The notes under the pieces are model-generated. The model ran no database searches and was not told where the DNA came from. It was given only the letters and a program-made list of their open reading frames with translations. This document shows, piece by piece, positions 11,975 through 25,586 of a stretch of DNA of 64,000 nucleotides (position 1 is the stretch's first letter; every line of letters starts with the position of its first letter). The DNA is taken from contig NC_066581.1 in the NCBI RefSeq assembly GCF_024323335.1, positions 32,670,699 to 32,734,698 of the forward strand. The letters run 5' to 3'. This DNA comes from Lathyrus oleraceus (lineage: Eukaryota > Streptophyta > Magnoliopsida > Fabales > Fabaceae). Both the position numbers and the translations under genes were made by a program.

Positions 11975-12617
11975 ATGTCTCGTATGCTTTGAGTGCAACA
12001 AGTAGGTACCAATCTGATCCTGGTGATGCTCATTGGGTAGTTGTCAAGAATATCCTTAAGTATTTGAGAAGGACTAAGGACTCATTCTTGATATATGGAG
12101 GTCAGGAAGAGCTGGCTGTAATTGGATATACCGATGGTAGCTTTCAGACAGATAAGGATGACTTTAGATCACAATCTGGTTATGTATTTTGCTTAAACGA
12201 TGGCGCTGTGAGCTGGAAAAGTTCAAAGCAAGATACAATTGCTGATTCTAGAACCGAAGCCGAGTATATTTCTGCCTCAAGTGCAACAAAGGAAGCTGTT
12301 TGGATCAAAAAGTTCATTAGTGAACTTGGCATAGTTCCTAGCATTGTGGATCCCATTGGTCTCTATTGTGATAACAATGGTGCTATCGCACAAGCTAAGG
12401 AGCCTAGATCTCACCAATGATCCAAACACATACTTAGGCGTTATCACCTCATTCGAGAGATAATAGATAGAGGAGATGTGAAAATATGCAGGGTACCTAC
12501 ACTTGACAATATTGCTGACCCACTAACAAAGCCTCTTGCGCAGCAGAAGCATGATGGCCATACTAGATCTATGGGCATTAGGGGTATGCCTGATTGGCTC
12601 TAGTGCTAGTGGGAGAT
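11975..12617 (+). pseudogene. Copia-1 RNase H C-terminus, copy B
   Basis: Near-identical to the segment at 4664-5305, beginning at the same truncated residue and carrying the same TGA after PRSHQ (about 12418). Differences are point changes, such as YTDGSF for YTDDSF and MTKPLA-stop read as LTKPLAQQKHD. The shared truncation and shared stop show that copies A and B descend from one already-dead fragment. Confidence 0.9.
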
Positions 12618-13964
12618 TGTTGGTGTAAGCCCTAGAGGCCAATGCTTTTGGTACTTGTATCGAATTATTTATTAATAATAAAAGGCTTTTTCTTTATTAT
12701 GTTTGTTTAATAAAGTCCCTAGAATAGCTAGTCTGTTTAATGTATCAAGTGTGACTTAATCATGAGATCACATTAAACATAAGGACACTATACTTAAAGT
12801 ATCCATAGTCGAGCTTTATTGTGAAGTTGGATAACATTAAAGCATTAAGACTATTATGTATATAGACTGATGATCACATCTCATGGATTATGGATAAGGA
12901 GTTATCAAGTCTTAAACATAGGTATGAATATTAAGAGTAATATTTATACTAGATTGACCCACTATGAGAATACTATATAAATGTTATGCAAAGTGTCATA
13001 AGTTATTCTCATGGTGATAATGGTGTATACCACCCTTCGACCTAAAACCACTATGGACCCTAAAATATAGTCGAGTGCCTTATTATTGATCAAACATTGT
13101 CCGTAACTGGATGACCATAAAGTCAGTTGATGGGTACTCCATGAAGCATGCTAAGGGACATGAGTGACCTAGATGGAATTTGCCCATCCTGCGTAACAGG
13201 ATAAATGTCTATGGGCCCAATATTGACCTGGACAAGGATGACACGGTCTATGCCTTGTGTTCAATATAGACATAATGGCAAAAGGGTAATTATACACATA
13301 AGTATTATCATAAAAGGATTTGTCAAATCACATGAAATTTTCGTGTCTTGGGTAGCAGTGATGTGTTGCTAGATACCGCTCATTGTTTGTTATGTTAAAT
13401 ATGTGATTTAATATAATTGCCAATGCCGCGAAAACCTATAGGGTCACACACAAAAGGACGGATTGATGAGAGATTGAGTAACTAAAGAACACCGTAAGGT
13501 ACGATGCACTTAAGTGAATTGTAGAACATTGTAAGGTATGGTGTACTTAAGTAGAATACGAAATATGGTAAGGTACCACGCACTTAAGTGAGTTTGGCAT
13601 ATTATAAGATATGGGCCAAATACACTTAAGTGGGCTTTTTAGCTTATAGACCGCACATGAGGGTCTATAAATAGAACCCTTGTGCAGAAGCATTTGTGCA
13701 GTGGCAATTTCGTTTCTCTCTCTCTCTCTCTCACTCAAAGCCTTCATTCGTAGCAACTAGCACTGAGATTGGAGGAATCTTTTCGTGTGGACTGAGTAGA
13801 GGCATTGTCATCGTTCAACATTCTTGATCTCTCTGTAGATCTGCATCAAAGATTTCAATCGCCACAAGAGGTAACAATTCTATCACCGATCATGCCTATT
13901 CATAAGGATCACTAAAGGAGGAAATTTTAAATTCAGTTGCGTTTTGGATCGTTGTTCTCCTTCA
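12618..13964 (+). mobile_element. Copia-1 3' LTR, copy B (uninterrupted, 1347 bp)
   Basis: TGTTGGTGTAAGCC...CTCCTTCA. It provides the empty-site reference for the solo LTR in copy A: here AATTCAGTTGCGTTTTGG is continuous at about 13930-13948. TATA box at 13666-13673 with a (CT)n run near 13716. Confidence 0.9.
13666..13673 (+). promoter_or_regulatory. LTR promoter TATA box (copia-1, copy B)
   Basis: TATAAATA followed by a (CT)n tract, the same arrangement as at 6341. Confidence 0.6.
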
Positions 13965-14408
13965 GTAGCTTAATAGGTTTTTCTGATTTCGATTTTGCGG
14001 GGTGCAAGTCGGATAGGAAAATTACTAGTGGCACATGTAATTTATTTGGAAGCTGTTTAATTTCTTGTCACGCTAAGAAGTAACATAATGTTCCTCTTTC
14101 TACCCCTGAGGTTGAATATGTACTCGCTGGTAGTTGTTGAGCACAAGTCTTATGACTAAAGCAACAATTACTAGATTATGATTTAAAACTTGGTTGTGTT
14201 CCAATTAAGTGCGATAGTACTAATGCAATAAGCCTCAATAAGAATCCATTACTTTATTCACGAACCAAACACATTGAGATCCGAAACCATTTTCTTAGTG
14301 ATCATGTGGAAAAGGGAATATTGTTTTTAATATGCTGACATTAAAAGTCAGTTTACTGACATTTTTACAAAACTATTGTCATCAGACTCCTTTCACCAGA
14401 TTTGTAAG
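13965..14408 (+). pseudogene. Copia-2 RNase H C-terminus, copy B
   Basis: Second copy of the copia-2 end seen at 10667-11110, with the same internal stops. It runs into GTAAG (14404-14408), after which an Ogre-type LTR starts. The continuation of copia-2 resumes at 19273 with GTAGG, the expected target duplication with one change. Confidence 0.85.
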
Positions 14409-17400
14409 TGTAAGACCCTAATTTTGACCCAAAGATCCCTCATGGAATCATATCATTGCACATTGCATCATGCCTCAAGGATCATTAGCATCTTGGCTCT
14501 ATAACCCTAGGGGTGGAACTTGTGTGAGTTGGTTTGAGACCACCAAGAATGCTTGAATTGTATATTATTGCTTTTCTTTTTTTTACTAACCAAAAGCACA
14601 AAAATATGTCACTAACATCTTTTGTTTTGTAGCTTGAGCATTCATAAGATCTAAGGCTCCTAGGAGGCCCTATGCTCAAAGAATGGCCAAATGAAGTTGA
14701 AAGCAAGCATGAAAATGGTTCCCAAAGCTCTCAAACATCATATATGCCTCCCAAGTATCTCAATTTGTTAATTTTATCAAGATAAACCAAAGGGCTTGAG
14801 GCTTGTTTCCCAAGGAAACCCTAATTCATTTGTACATTGACTGTGCCTTGCTCATGAAGCAACCTCAGCCCATGATCAAATAAAATCAATGGAAGTTATT
14901 TCATTCATCATTTCATACATAGTTGAGCTTATTTGAGTGTCCTCAATCATCCATTCATCAAGATTTGAGGTTTGGACTTGAGAAGTTGATCAGTCAATTC
15001 ATCTGACAATTTTGAAATCCACTGAGGCCTAAGTTTTAATGTGTTTCTCAAATAAAGATGACCCCAAGAGAAACAATGTTCTTAAGAACCATATGAACAA
15101 CTTTCATGTTCATCCAAAATTGATTTGAAGCTTGGAAGGTCATCATCCATTTCAAAACATTATAGGTCATTTTGACTAAAACCCTAATTTTAGGTCAACT
15201 TCCCAAGGACATAACTCCTTCATTTTTCATGATTTTGAGGTGGGATCAAATGCACTGGAAATTTTAAGATGTATACTTCAATTTTTATGTTTGACAAATT
15301 TTCATAATCCTAAAAGAAACACATGTGATAATGAAAAACATTATAGGTCACTTTGGACCAAAGTCATTGAAATGTGAAAAAGTCCAACTTCAAGTGTCAA
15401 TAACTTTCTCATCAAAAATCCAAATGATGCAAAATTTAAGTCCAAATTGATTGCCTTGAAAATATCTACAACTTGGATGTTGGAAGTTTTGTCATTTGAG
15501 GATTTCATCATTGAAATAGAAGGGCTTGAAGTTGGTCCATTTTGGCAAAATTCACATACACATGTTTTGCACCTTGAACTTTATGATCAGTTTTCATTAA
15601 TTTCCCAATCCCAAATGGATTTTTGTTCAACATAACAATTTTTCCTCATGTCAAGACCTTTCTAACCATTATCCACAAGGCCATGTTTCATTTCTGCAAA
15701 GTGCATTTTCGAAGAGGTGAAAGTTTATGTTCATTTATGGAAACATTGTTAAAACTTCATGCACACTCATTTACAATGCCATGTACACGTCCAATTCATC
15801 TTAATGTGACTTCAGCATGCCAAATCAATTGCATTTGGGCCTCCCATGCGCCTGTACAGGCCCATGCATGGAGGCCCTCATTTCATGCACACATGAATTT
15901 CACCTTGCTTGCATCATGCTTCACTATAAATACATGTGCTCAGCTTCATTCTAAACCAACCTGAAGGTGCCTTACATGCTGCAGAACTGAATCCTCACAC
16001 CTCAGCTAAAGGAATTTTGCATTTTCTCTTCAATTTTCCAGTCTCAATTTTCAACTTCCTTGGTTGATTATTGAGCTCTAATTCCTAAGCCCCACTTCCT
16101 TTCCATCTCAAGAACAAGCTGCACAAGAGAATTTGAGTGGATCTAGTGCTTGAAAGCTGCTCTTCAAAGGTTTTCACTCAAACTATTTTGATTCGAAACT
16201 CCAAATATATTACTCATTTCTTGTGTTTATTGGTTCCTCTGAAGTCCTCTCATAAGAGGCAATTGATTGGTGCATTTAATTTCACGAATTCATCAAGTTC
16301 AGATTGAACTCCATAATTTTCTCTCTCAGATTTCCCCTTCTATGAGAGTCTAGAGGAGAAACCAATGGCACAAGGGTGATGTACATCACCCCAGCTTTCC
16401 AATGATATGAGGATCGTCCATTTTGGTTGAGATTTCATGACCTGCAAATGTCACCGGAGCTAGCATGCTCGCCGGAGAAGACAGTGGTGTACACCACCGT
16501 CCCCGTTGCCAGATTGAATCTAGGCCGTTGATTATGATTTCCATATTGAATCTATGCCTTCCATTGTTATGACTTTTAATAATGCCCTGTGTTTCTCATT
16601 TGACTTGGGACCATCGTGTGCGCGCGCCTCTCCACCTTTGGATGTGCCACCTCATTTAATGAAATGAGATCCAACGCGCCAGGCTTTTTGCATTTTCTGA
16701 TTTAATTCATTTTATTTCAAAAATTCATATCTCTTTCATTTTAAATCCAAAAAATATGAGACCAATTGCATTATTTTTATTTTTAATTATAGTTTCTGAA
16801 AATGATTTTTAATATTTTTTTATTTTGTCATCTGATATTTTTTATGAATTTTCTCTTTTCTGGTTATTTTTAATTCATTTAAAATAGTTTTCAATATTCA
16901 AAAAATGCAAAAATATTTTCTTAGCATCTTTGAATGATGATGGATCTATGAAAAATATTCTCATCAATTTCCAAATTGATTTAAGATTTATTTGAGATTT
17001 TAGTTCAATTATGTTATTTTTTATTCATTTTTAATTGTTTAAAAATAGTTTCTGGTTTCCAAAAATGTTGAAATTTTTTGTCAAACTTTGTTTGACCTTG
17101 TTGAACTTAGGATGATCCATTTGGATTTTTCCAAGTTGATTTGAAATGGATTTGAAGTTTGACCTTTATTTGTTTATTTTAATTCAAGTATTATTTTAAC
17201 TCTCAAAAATACCAAAAATATTTTATTTGTTTCTTGACTTCTAAGTTTCATTTTGCTTCTGTTTACCATTGATTGACTTTGATTCTATTCATGTTTGATC
17301 AATGTGTGTTGGATATTTCATTTGATTTTTAATTCATGTACATTTCCATTTCTTTTTTTTTCCTTTTTGATCAATGAGTTAAAGGTTGGTGGTTAGCCTT

Positions 17401-19272
17401 GACAAATGAGGGGCTTAACCTTCTTTGATCCAAATCTAATTCATCTTGATCAAAGATCAAGTGAATGGCTTTGCATTAGAGATAGGTTTCTTCTTGGTCA
17501 AGCAAAAAACCTAAATCAATACAAGATCATTCTTCTTTTCTTTTGGCATGGCAAGTTGTAGGAGCTTGGCATACTAGTCATGATCTCTAACTTGTGTTTG
17601 TTGCCTATAGTTTTATTGACCGGCCTCAGATAGGTGTGACTACTACATTAGTCCACTTACGATTGCTTAACATAGCGCTAAATTGCCTTATGGCACACTA
17701 ACACTAACTACTAATGACTAACTTTTAATTCAAGTCATTTAATTCTTGCAATTTACTTTAATGCAATTTAATATTCTTGTACATTATTTCATTTGCTTTT
17801 TCCCTATGCTCACTTGAGCTCATGTTTATGTTTATTCAATTTGTCTTTTGCTCACTTGAGCATATTATTATGTATATACTATTGTGCTTGTTTTGTTTTG
17901 ATTGTGTGAACCCAATGCAAATGAACAAAGGACTTAGATTTTAGGACCTTACCTATGCAAAAATGGAGTCAAAGAGCAACTAGGCCCCATGCCTTTAGAA
18001 TGCTATAAAATGTCAAAGAGCAATTAGGCCTCATGCCTTTAGAATGCTAAATCTTGAAGAAGACTTTGAAAGGACCTAATTCTAAACTCATTCTTGTTCA
18101 TTCTTTCTATTGCATTGTGGAACTTTTTGATGTGTGTGTTCTTGTGCTAGGGATCCCAAACTTGCCAAATAGAAGAACCATTGTCATGAGCATCCAAAGT
18201 GAGAGATACAAGAGCCATTGGAAGATTCCTAGGAGCTTGATTGTTATGTGCTTGACTGCTTGAGTTATTTGCTTATTGCTTGCTAATTCCAAAGGATGAG
18301 AGCAACTTGGATCATCACTATGATATCAAGAAGGGAACTCCATGTGGTTTTATTTCTCTTCCTTCATCTTTGCATTTTTAGGACCTAGCCATTATTCTTC
18401 TTCCCTCCTCTTTAACCCAAGCCAAACTTTTGTGCAAACATTAACATTGTTTTCAAAATTAGAAACCTAAGCACTATGCTTTCGATTTTCCAAACTCTTT
18501 TCCTAACACTTTTTTTGAATTTAATCCTAAGTCAACTTTGACCATATTTTGTGAATACTTTTCATCTGTAAATACAACTCACTCTATTGCTTTTGTGGTT
18601 TCAATGGCCACTTCTTGCCAAATCTTTTCACAAACATTAGCCATTAGGTTTGAGTTATCCTAGAGGTTGATATAATACTCACCTATATCCTTAGTGATGG
18701 ACTATAAGTCTTTCATGCTTATTATAGGGTTAACCCCTCACTAGCATGTCGAAGCTCTCCTCACATGGTGGATTTGTGGTTTTAGGTTGAGTTTTCTCCC
18801 TTTGATAACAAAAGACCTTAAGGCTTTTGACCAATCAACTCACCAATTTCTTTTGAGATTTTTACCCCGAACTACGAGGTTTTGATCCTACCTTTTTAAG
18901 ATGGTACATAGGTAATGGGTTTATCCATTCAAACACAAAATTATAAATAAATTGTATATTCTCTTCTCATCTCCCCAATCATGTTTGCACAAATAATTTT
19001 GACAAATACCAACCTACCTTACAACATTGGTGAAAAGGGCTCCCTTAATGTACTAAGGATGTTTTGGGTGCTTAAAACTTTCCCATTGCATAACCAACCC
19101 CCTTACCCAGATCTCTGACATTTTTATTAGTTTTTGATTTTGTAAAACTTCTCGGATTTTGTTCGCTTTCTAACCTTTCCTTTGGATAAATAGAAGTGTG
19201 GTGGCGACTCGAATTGTATGATTTACTTTTGATTTAGTCAATAAATCTAAAGGTAACGAATACCCCGCTACA
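14409..19272 (+). mobile_element. Full-length Ogre-type LTR (4864 bp) inside copia-2
   Basis: Starts TGTAAGACCCTAATTTTGACC and ends AACGAATACCCCGCTACA. Flanked by GTAAG/GTAGG, a 5-base target duplication with one mismatch (copy B has GTAGG at the equivalent place). A TATA box lies at 15925. No PBS or internal region follows at 19273, so on its own it looks like a solo LTR. In context it may instead be the 3' LTR of the Ogre whose 3' UTR is at 2019-3353, displaced from it by the tandem duplication. The first 1.3 kb matches 3354-4663. Confidence 0.85.
15925..15932 (+). promoter_or_regulatory. TATA box of the Ogre-type LTR
   Basis: TATAAATA about 1.5 kb into the LTR; the equivalent box is present in the other Ogre LTRs (21523 on the plus strand, 50132 and 32171 on the minus strand). 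U3/R assignment is inferred. Confidence 0.55.
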
Positions 19273-20008
19273 GTAGGGATTTGGGAGTCTTAGACTCTTT
19301 GTGCTTTAAATAGAATGAGGATTTTGCATAGTTTCATTTTCTATATATTTTATTTTCGCTAATACTATTTTGTAGCGAATCATAGCTCTTACCGATTACA
19401 TTGGTATGTCTCTATAACTCTTGTATTTATTTTATATCATTGTATGTGTTAGTTCTAGAGTTGTGCATTAGTTTTCTTATTCCCTCCTTACCTTTTCATT
19501 CATCTCTAGCATTTTTTTCTTCTTCTTTGCATTTAAGTCTTTTTAAATGCATATTGCTAATTATATGTATTTGAGCATTTGTATAATTGTTCATGAATTA
19601 TTTATGACTGATAAATCATTCCTTTACATAATAGTTTTGACCACTAAATTTTTTGTTGTTAAATACTGGTATTTCATTTCTATTTGCATTTACTTGCATG
19701 TTGCATGTCTATCTTCGTCTTCTATATTCGATCTTTTTTGTTGCATATTCTTCTTAGTTATTTAGCTCTTGTGTTCATTTGGAATTATTTGGTTGTGGTT
19801 GGTTATTTGGTTTTTAGACGCATTTAGATATATCTCTTTTTGATATTGTCAAAGGTTGAGAAATTGTAATATGATTCTAGAATTGCTTTATGTGTTTTAT
19901 GTTGTGGTTTGTGTGCAATGTTTCAGGGGGAGCACAAAGTGTTTTTGTTTTTGGCTCAAAGTCGACTTAATTCCAAGTGAAAGCTTGTCAAGCATTAAAA
20001 ATTGGGAG
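19273..20008 (+). mobile_element. Copia-2 remainder downstream of the LTR insertion
   Basis: Begins GTAGGGATTTGGGAGTC and restores the copia-2 frame: joined to the sequence before 14404 it reads into ICRDLG, the usual end of RNase H. The rest is AT-rich with no recognisable domain. Short polypurine patches occur at about 19925 (CAGGGGGAGC) and at its end (AAATTGGGAG). The second of these is exactly where the next Ogre LTR inserts, so the copia-2 3' LTR may lie beyond that element. Confidence 0.6.
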
Positions 20009-23000
20009 TGTAAGACCCCAATTTTGACCCTAAGATACCTCATGCTATCTCATCATATGCATTAGCATTGGGATCATACCTTGGCATCCTCATTACCCCT
20101 CTTTCATTGGGTTTGTTTTGGGAGAGATCACCAAGCACCAAGCATTGGGATCATACTTGTATATTATCATTTTACTAACCAAAATACCAAAAATATGTCT
20201 TTGTATTTGCCTAACTCTTTTGTAGGTAGGGCATGATCACCATTGATCTATCAAGTGCACATCTAGGGTTTAAGACCCTCATTGCTAAGATCATAACCAA
20301 GGAATAATCCATAATGTATCTAAGCATCATATATGAGTCCCAATTATCTTTACATATTATTTTGATCAATATTTCTTCAAATATTTGGAGTTGGTTTGCC
20401 TTGGAAACCCTAGTTCATCTGGGTATCTTGTATAACTTCTTCAACAAGCTTCTTCACCAATTGATCAAATTTATCAAGGGACACTTCAAAATTAATTATC
20501 TTATGCATATATTATCTACCATGAGCCTAAAAAGTCAAGAGAGTAGCAAGTTAGCAAGTTGGTTGATGGTGGTTGGCCAGATGATTTCATCTAATCATAA
20601 TTGGTCTCCCTAGACCCTATCTCCTACAGTTTTCATCATATGAAAATGATTCCAAGAGAAATATTACTCTAAATTCCATTACAAACAACATTCATGTTGA
20701 GGTCTAGATCTAATTTTTCTTGTAAAATCATTTTCTATATTGAAACATTATAGGTCATTTTGTTTATACCCTAATTTGAAAGTCAACTTCCCAAGGCCAT
20801 AACTTTCTCAATTTTTATGAGATGAAAGACTTACAAGTTTCAAAATAAAATTCAAGATGTCTACTTCAACTTTGATGTTTGGAGTGAGAGTTAAATCAAC
20901 TTTTATGAGCATGTGATATGAGGCTACATTATAGGTCATTTTGGACTAATATCGTTGAACAAGTGATTTTCCTCAACTTCAAAAATGCATAACTCACTCA
21001 TTGTTAATCCAAATGATGTCACATTGGTGACCATTTTTAAGATCTTTAAAAGATCTACAACTTTTATGAAGACACTTTTCTCATTTGGAGCTCACATAAG
21101 AAGTTAAGCAAGGTGGAAAAATTGAATATGTGACTTGACACTTAGAAATTTTTTCAACATGTTGAAATTTCCAAACATCAAACTCAAAATTCACCATGAT
21201 ACAAGTTCCAATTGGAAAAGTGTTCAACATAAGAGTTATTCCTCTTGATCTAAGCTTTCCAAAGAGTCTTAGTTCATTCATTTTGGACTAAGTTTGATAG
21301 GTCTGCGCACGGTGTTTACAGGCATGTATCAGTTGGCAAAATCAAATCTTCAAATGTCCAAATAACTTTGCCTTGCCATTCAAGCCTCATGCATACCTCA
21401 TTTCAGTTGATTATGGACCTAATTGGATTGCTTCATGGGCCTGTACACGCCCATGTAAGCATGTGCATTGCATTACCAAATTTGGACAATTTTTCAAGTG
21501 TGTAAATAACACTTCTCTTGGCTATAAATAGAGGTCTGATGCTTCATTTCAAAGGACCTTGCGCGCCAGCTTTGCCCCCAACTCTTCAAACCATCTCAAT
21601 TCAAAGGAAAACCTGAGAAATTTCATTTGAAATTTGAGTTTGAATATCACTGTTTAGAGATTCAAAAACTCCAGGATCCAAAGCTTTGCATTGTTCTTAA
21701 GCCACTTCCACAAGCTCCAGAAGCAAGATCAAGAACGAATTGAAGCAAGAGAGATCCAGTTTTGCACAACATTGAAGGTAATTTTCTATATTTTTCTTCT
21801 CTTCGATTCTCTCTCAATTCTCATCAATTCTCTTGGATCTTTTGTTGTCTGAAGTCCTACCAATGTAGGCAAGAAGATTGAGTTGCTTTGAGGTCAAATC
21901 AAAGCAACTCAGTTGACACACCTCAAAATTCAACTCCACATATCTCTTTATATATTTGAAGTTAGTTAAAATTGAGGTGATATTCGTGATCTACACCATT
22001 TTATCTTTGAGATCATGTCCTCTTTTTTCATTTTTGATGTGGTGATGAAACGACCAGTCCGACCAAGGTCGCCTGGGAAGATGATCGGCGCTTTGCTCCG
22101 GTAATGATGTGGCGTGGTCCAGAACCATTGATCTGTTTCAAAATGTTTTAATCATGAGCGTACATTGTGATTACCCTTGGTACAACGTGTTGACTCAGGC
22201 GCATCATGGAACACGCGTGCTCAACCACTAGATCTGCCACCTCAATTAATGAGGCAGATCAAGTGGTCCACGTTTTTTTGATTTTTTGATTTTAATTTTT
22301 ATTCCTTTGATTTTCATTAATTCATATTAATTTTAATGTTGATCCAAAAAATATGAGAGTTTCACCAATTTTTTAAAAATAAAATCCTCTTTCATTTTCT
22401 GAATTAAAATTATTTTTTGGATCATTATTAATATTTTTAATGATTTAATTGATTTTGTTAATATTTTTAATTGTTTAAAAATACTTTTAAGTTTTCAAAA
22501 ATTCTGAAATTTTTTCTCTAAGGTCCTTTGACCTTGTTTGACCTATGATAAATCTCATGGCCATTTCTTTGGTGTTTTGATGAGGTTTTAGGAAATTGAC
22601 CAACCACATTTAATTTAATGTATTATTTTTAGTATTTTTAATTGTTTAAATGCCAAATTAATTGTGTAGAGTCATTTGAATTGACTTTGTAAGTTTGACT
22701 TGTGTTGTTGGGCCTTGGTCAAGGTTGATTTGACTTTGTTAGGTTAAGATCATTGGATTTAGGGGATTGATGGACTGTACATTCTATCTCCCAAAATGAA
22801 TGAATGATCTTAATTTGGTAAAAGTCCTCCTTTGTCCAATTTGAGTTTGATGCATTTCCCCTCCCTCTTCATCTCATTCCCCTTTTTTATGCATTCATAT
22901 CATGGACCTATGATATCTCAATATCCTAAGGCTAGTTGATTGTAAAATCAACATAAGTATGGATGAGATTAGGTCCCCCACTTTGCATATTCTTTTTGTG

Positions 23001-24712
23001 TGTGGTATGTTTTATGAGCATAGTTCATCATACTATGTCTCTAACATGCATTAATACCAAAATTCTATTGCCCGACCTCAAATAGTTGTGACTTCTACAT
23101 AAGTCCAATTACGATTGCTTAACATAACGCTAAATTTTGACACAAAAGGCATAGCATTCTAGTTAGTGGGATTGTAAGTCTCCCCGATTTCGTGGTATTG
23201 TATGGAAACTTGGACTTTTTTCCTTCCTTTGGAAGATGTCTTGGTTCAAGGATCCATGCTTGTGATAAGTGGGTTGAGTGTTCTCCGAAGAATGACTTAA
23301 AACAAAAGAAAAGAAAAAGCAATTCTAACTTCTAACTCATTAACAACTAACATTTAATTTCAAGTCATTTACTTTTAATGCAAGTTAATTTTATGCTTTA
23401 TTCATTTGCCATTATCCATACCATTCTAATTGTTTATGTTGATGTCTTTTTCACTTTGTCCATTTGGACCATATTTTGTGATATCTTATGTTTGTGTATA
23501 TTGTGTTTTCTTGTGTGGTCTTTGACCATTCATGTACATAATAAGAACAAAAACCTTAAAAAACATCTTGTGTGGAATGTTGGTTTGATCTGAGACAATT
23601 GGACTTAGAATTTAGGCAACACTCCCTATGCAAAGGACTTGGCCAATGCCAAATTTTATGTAACCAAGTGTTTGTGATTTTAAACTTCACCTGATACATC
23701 ATTGAAGATCCATTTGAGTTCATCTGCAACATGATCATTGCGAAGCTGTTATTTTGAACCTGTGCCTTATGACTTTGTGGAATTCATCTGCTACATGGGA
23801 AAATTTGAAGGAGATCATGGAATGGCTAAGCTTGGATGTGGCTATCTTTATTTGATGCCTTGTTCTTCAAGTTGATATTTTCTGCATTGTTTGTTGCTTG
23901 ATTCTAATGTCCAAGGGAATTTGGATTTCTATATGACATTCTTGTCTATTGGATTGCAGTCCATTGGTCAGATCTTTTCAACTCTCAACTTTTAAATTTA
24001 TTCTTAGGATTAGTCTCTTCATCTTCTCCCCACTTCTTAAATTTCAAAATCTCTCCCTTATTTTAAAAAACTTCTTTGCTTGTGCTTGTTTTTTTCTAAA
24101 CTTAGACCATATTGCAACCTAGAAACTTTGGCCTTATGCCATTGCATTTTGAAACTTCTTTTCTTAATCAAACCTCTAAATAGACTTAATTATACTTGAC
24201 TTAAAATTTTCTAAAGCCAAAAAGAACTAACTCATTCAAACCATTTTTAGGCCTTTGTGCCATTCAAACTTAAATTTTTGTTAAAAGCAATGTATCCACT
24301 TTGAAATTTATACCACGAACTACGAGGTTTTGATCCCTCATTTTTATGTTGGTACGTAGGCATAAGTCTGAAGGTCTTGTCAAACACAAAAAAATATAAT
24401 TAATGAATTCTTTTCTCATCCCCCCCATTCTATTTGTTTGCAAACATCATTTATACCAAAATATATGCACACAAAAAAGGGCTCCCTAGGAGTACCTAGG
24501 ACACTTTGGGTGCTAATACCTTCCCTCTGTGTAACCAAACCCCTTACATGTAATCTCTGGCATTTTATTAGTTTTGATTTGAAAACTTCTTATTTGTGGG
24601 TTTTGTTCGTACTTTTCTCTTTTCCCTTGGAAACAATAAAAGCGCGGTGGTGACTCTTGTTATTTGATGTCTAGCTTATCCATAGCTTGATGATCATGAA
24701 TTTACCGCTACA
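20009..24712 (+). mobile_element. 5' LTR of Ogre-2
   Basis: 4.7 kb from TGTAAGACCCCAATTTTGACC to TTTACCGCTACA. GGGAG at 20004-20008 is the likely target duplication; the other end is outside the window. A PBS follows 7 bases later, then ORF1 and gag on the same strand, so this is a true 5' LTR. TATA box at 21523. It is clearly diverged from the 14409 and Ogre-1 LTRs, so it belongs to a separate Ogre subfamily. Confidence 0.88.
21523..21530 (+). promoter_or_regulatory. TATA box of the Ogre-2 LTR
   Basis: TATAAATA at about 1.5 kb into the LTR, the same relative position as in the other long LTRs. Confidence 0.55.
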
Positions 24713-24719
24713 GATTAAG

Positions 24720-24737
24720 TGGTGACTCTGGTGTGGA
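24720..24737 (+). other. Primer binding site of Ogre-2
   Basis: TGGTGACTCTGGTGTGGA, 7 bases inside the LTR. The Ogre-1 site reads TGGCGACTCTGTTGGGGA, so this is the same type of site with several changes. Ogre elements are reported to prime from tRNA-Arg; the mismatches fit an old, decayed copy. Confidence 0.75.
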
Positions 24738-25586
24738 GTAGTCTCCAGTGGGTTTAGCCTAATTTTTTGTGTATATATAATTATATATATTTGACGTATG
24801 TATATTTGCTTGTATGATATAATCTGCTTGTTGTGCTTGGTGATCTCTGAGTGGTGAGATGAGTTCCAACTCGAACTTGAGTACAATTAAGATAGGAGGA
24901 TGGTATAGTCATGTTCGACTTGTGTGGAGTAGTCCTTAACAAGTTGGCTTGAGACCCATCTGCTCATTGGAGACCCTTTTGAATTTGGAAATGTCACACA
25001 AGTATTTATGGTTAGGCATTACTATCTCTGATTTGTGGTCCGAGAAGCTGAGGACCGTAGAACATTTACCCCCTCTTGGCCTATTTAGGACGTAGTGAGG
25101 AGACTGTACAAATGTAGACTTGATAACAGTTGTTACACGATACTACACTCAGACGAGTTTCTCTTGAGAATATTATGGGTTGATGAGTCAGTCATCCTAA
25201 CCTATGATATCCGATAGATAGAATTAGGACTTTGGGAACTTTTTAGAACATGATCTACAGTTTTTAATCCTTAGTTCACTCCTTTGGGATGGTTCTTACC
25301 CAAACTTCATACTCGTGACTTACAACAAACCCTTGATTCTTGGTTGATCCAATCAAGTCTTGTCAATATCAATGGAACTTGGGTGTTGATAAGGTGTAAA
25401 CCATAATCCACCAAAATGGATGATTGATCTTGACAATGACTTGATTCATCCCTTGACCTTTGTTTGTTTGCCTTGAGTGTGATCCCTTATTTGTGATTGT
25501 TGCATTCATGCATTCATGCGCATCCTAACATTCATCACACGAAAATTTCAAGGAACTGAGGTGTTATTTGCAAATATTTTCAGACC
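24738..25586 (+). mobile_element. Ogre-2 leader between PBS and ORF1
   Basis: Non-coding. Partly collinear with the Ogre-1 leader at 45960-46821, for example the phrase about an ATGGTTTACACCTT/AAGGTGTAAACC region near 25390. No gene is visible. Confidence 0.6.

Noticed and set aside
15623..15964. 113-codon plus-strand frame in the LTR at 14409
   Set aside because: It crosses the TATA region of an LTR and is not conserved in the sister LTRs.
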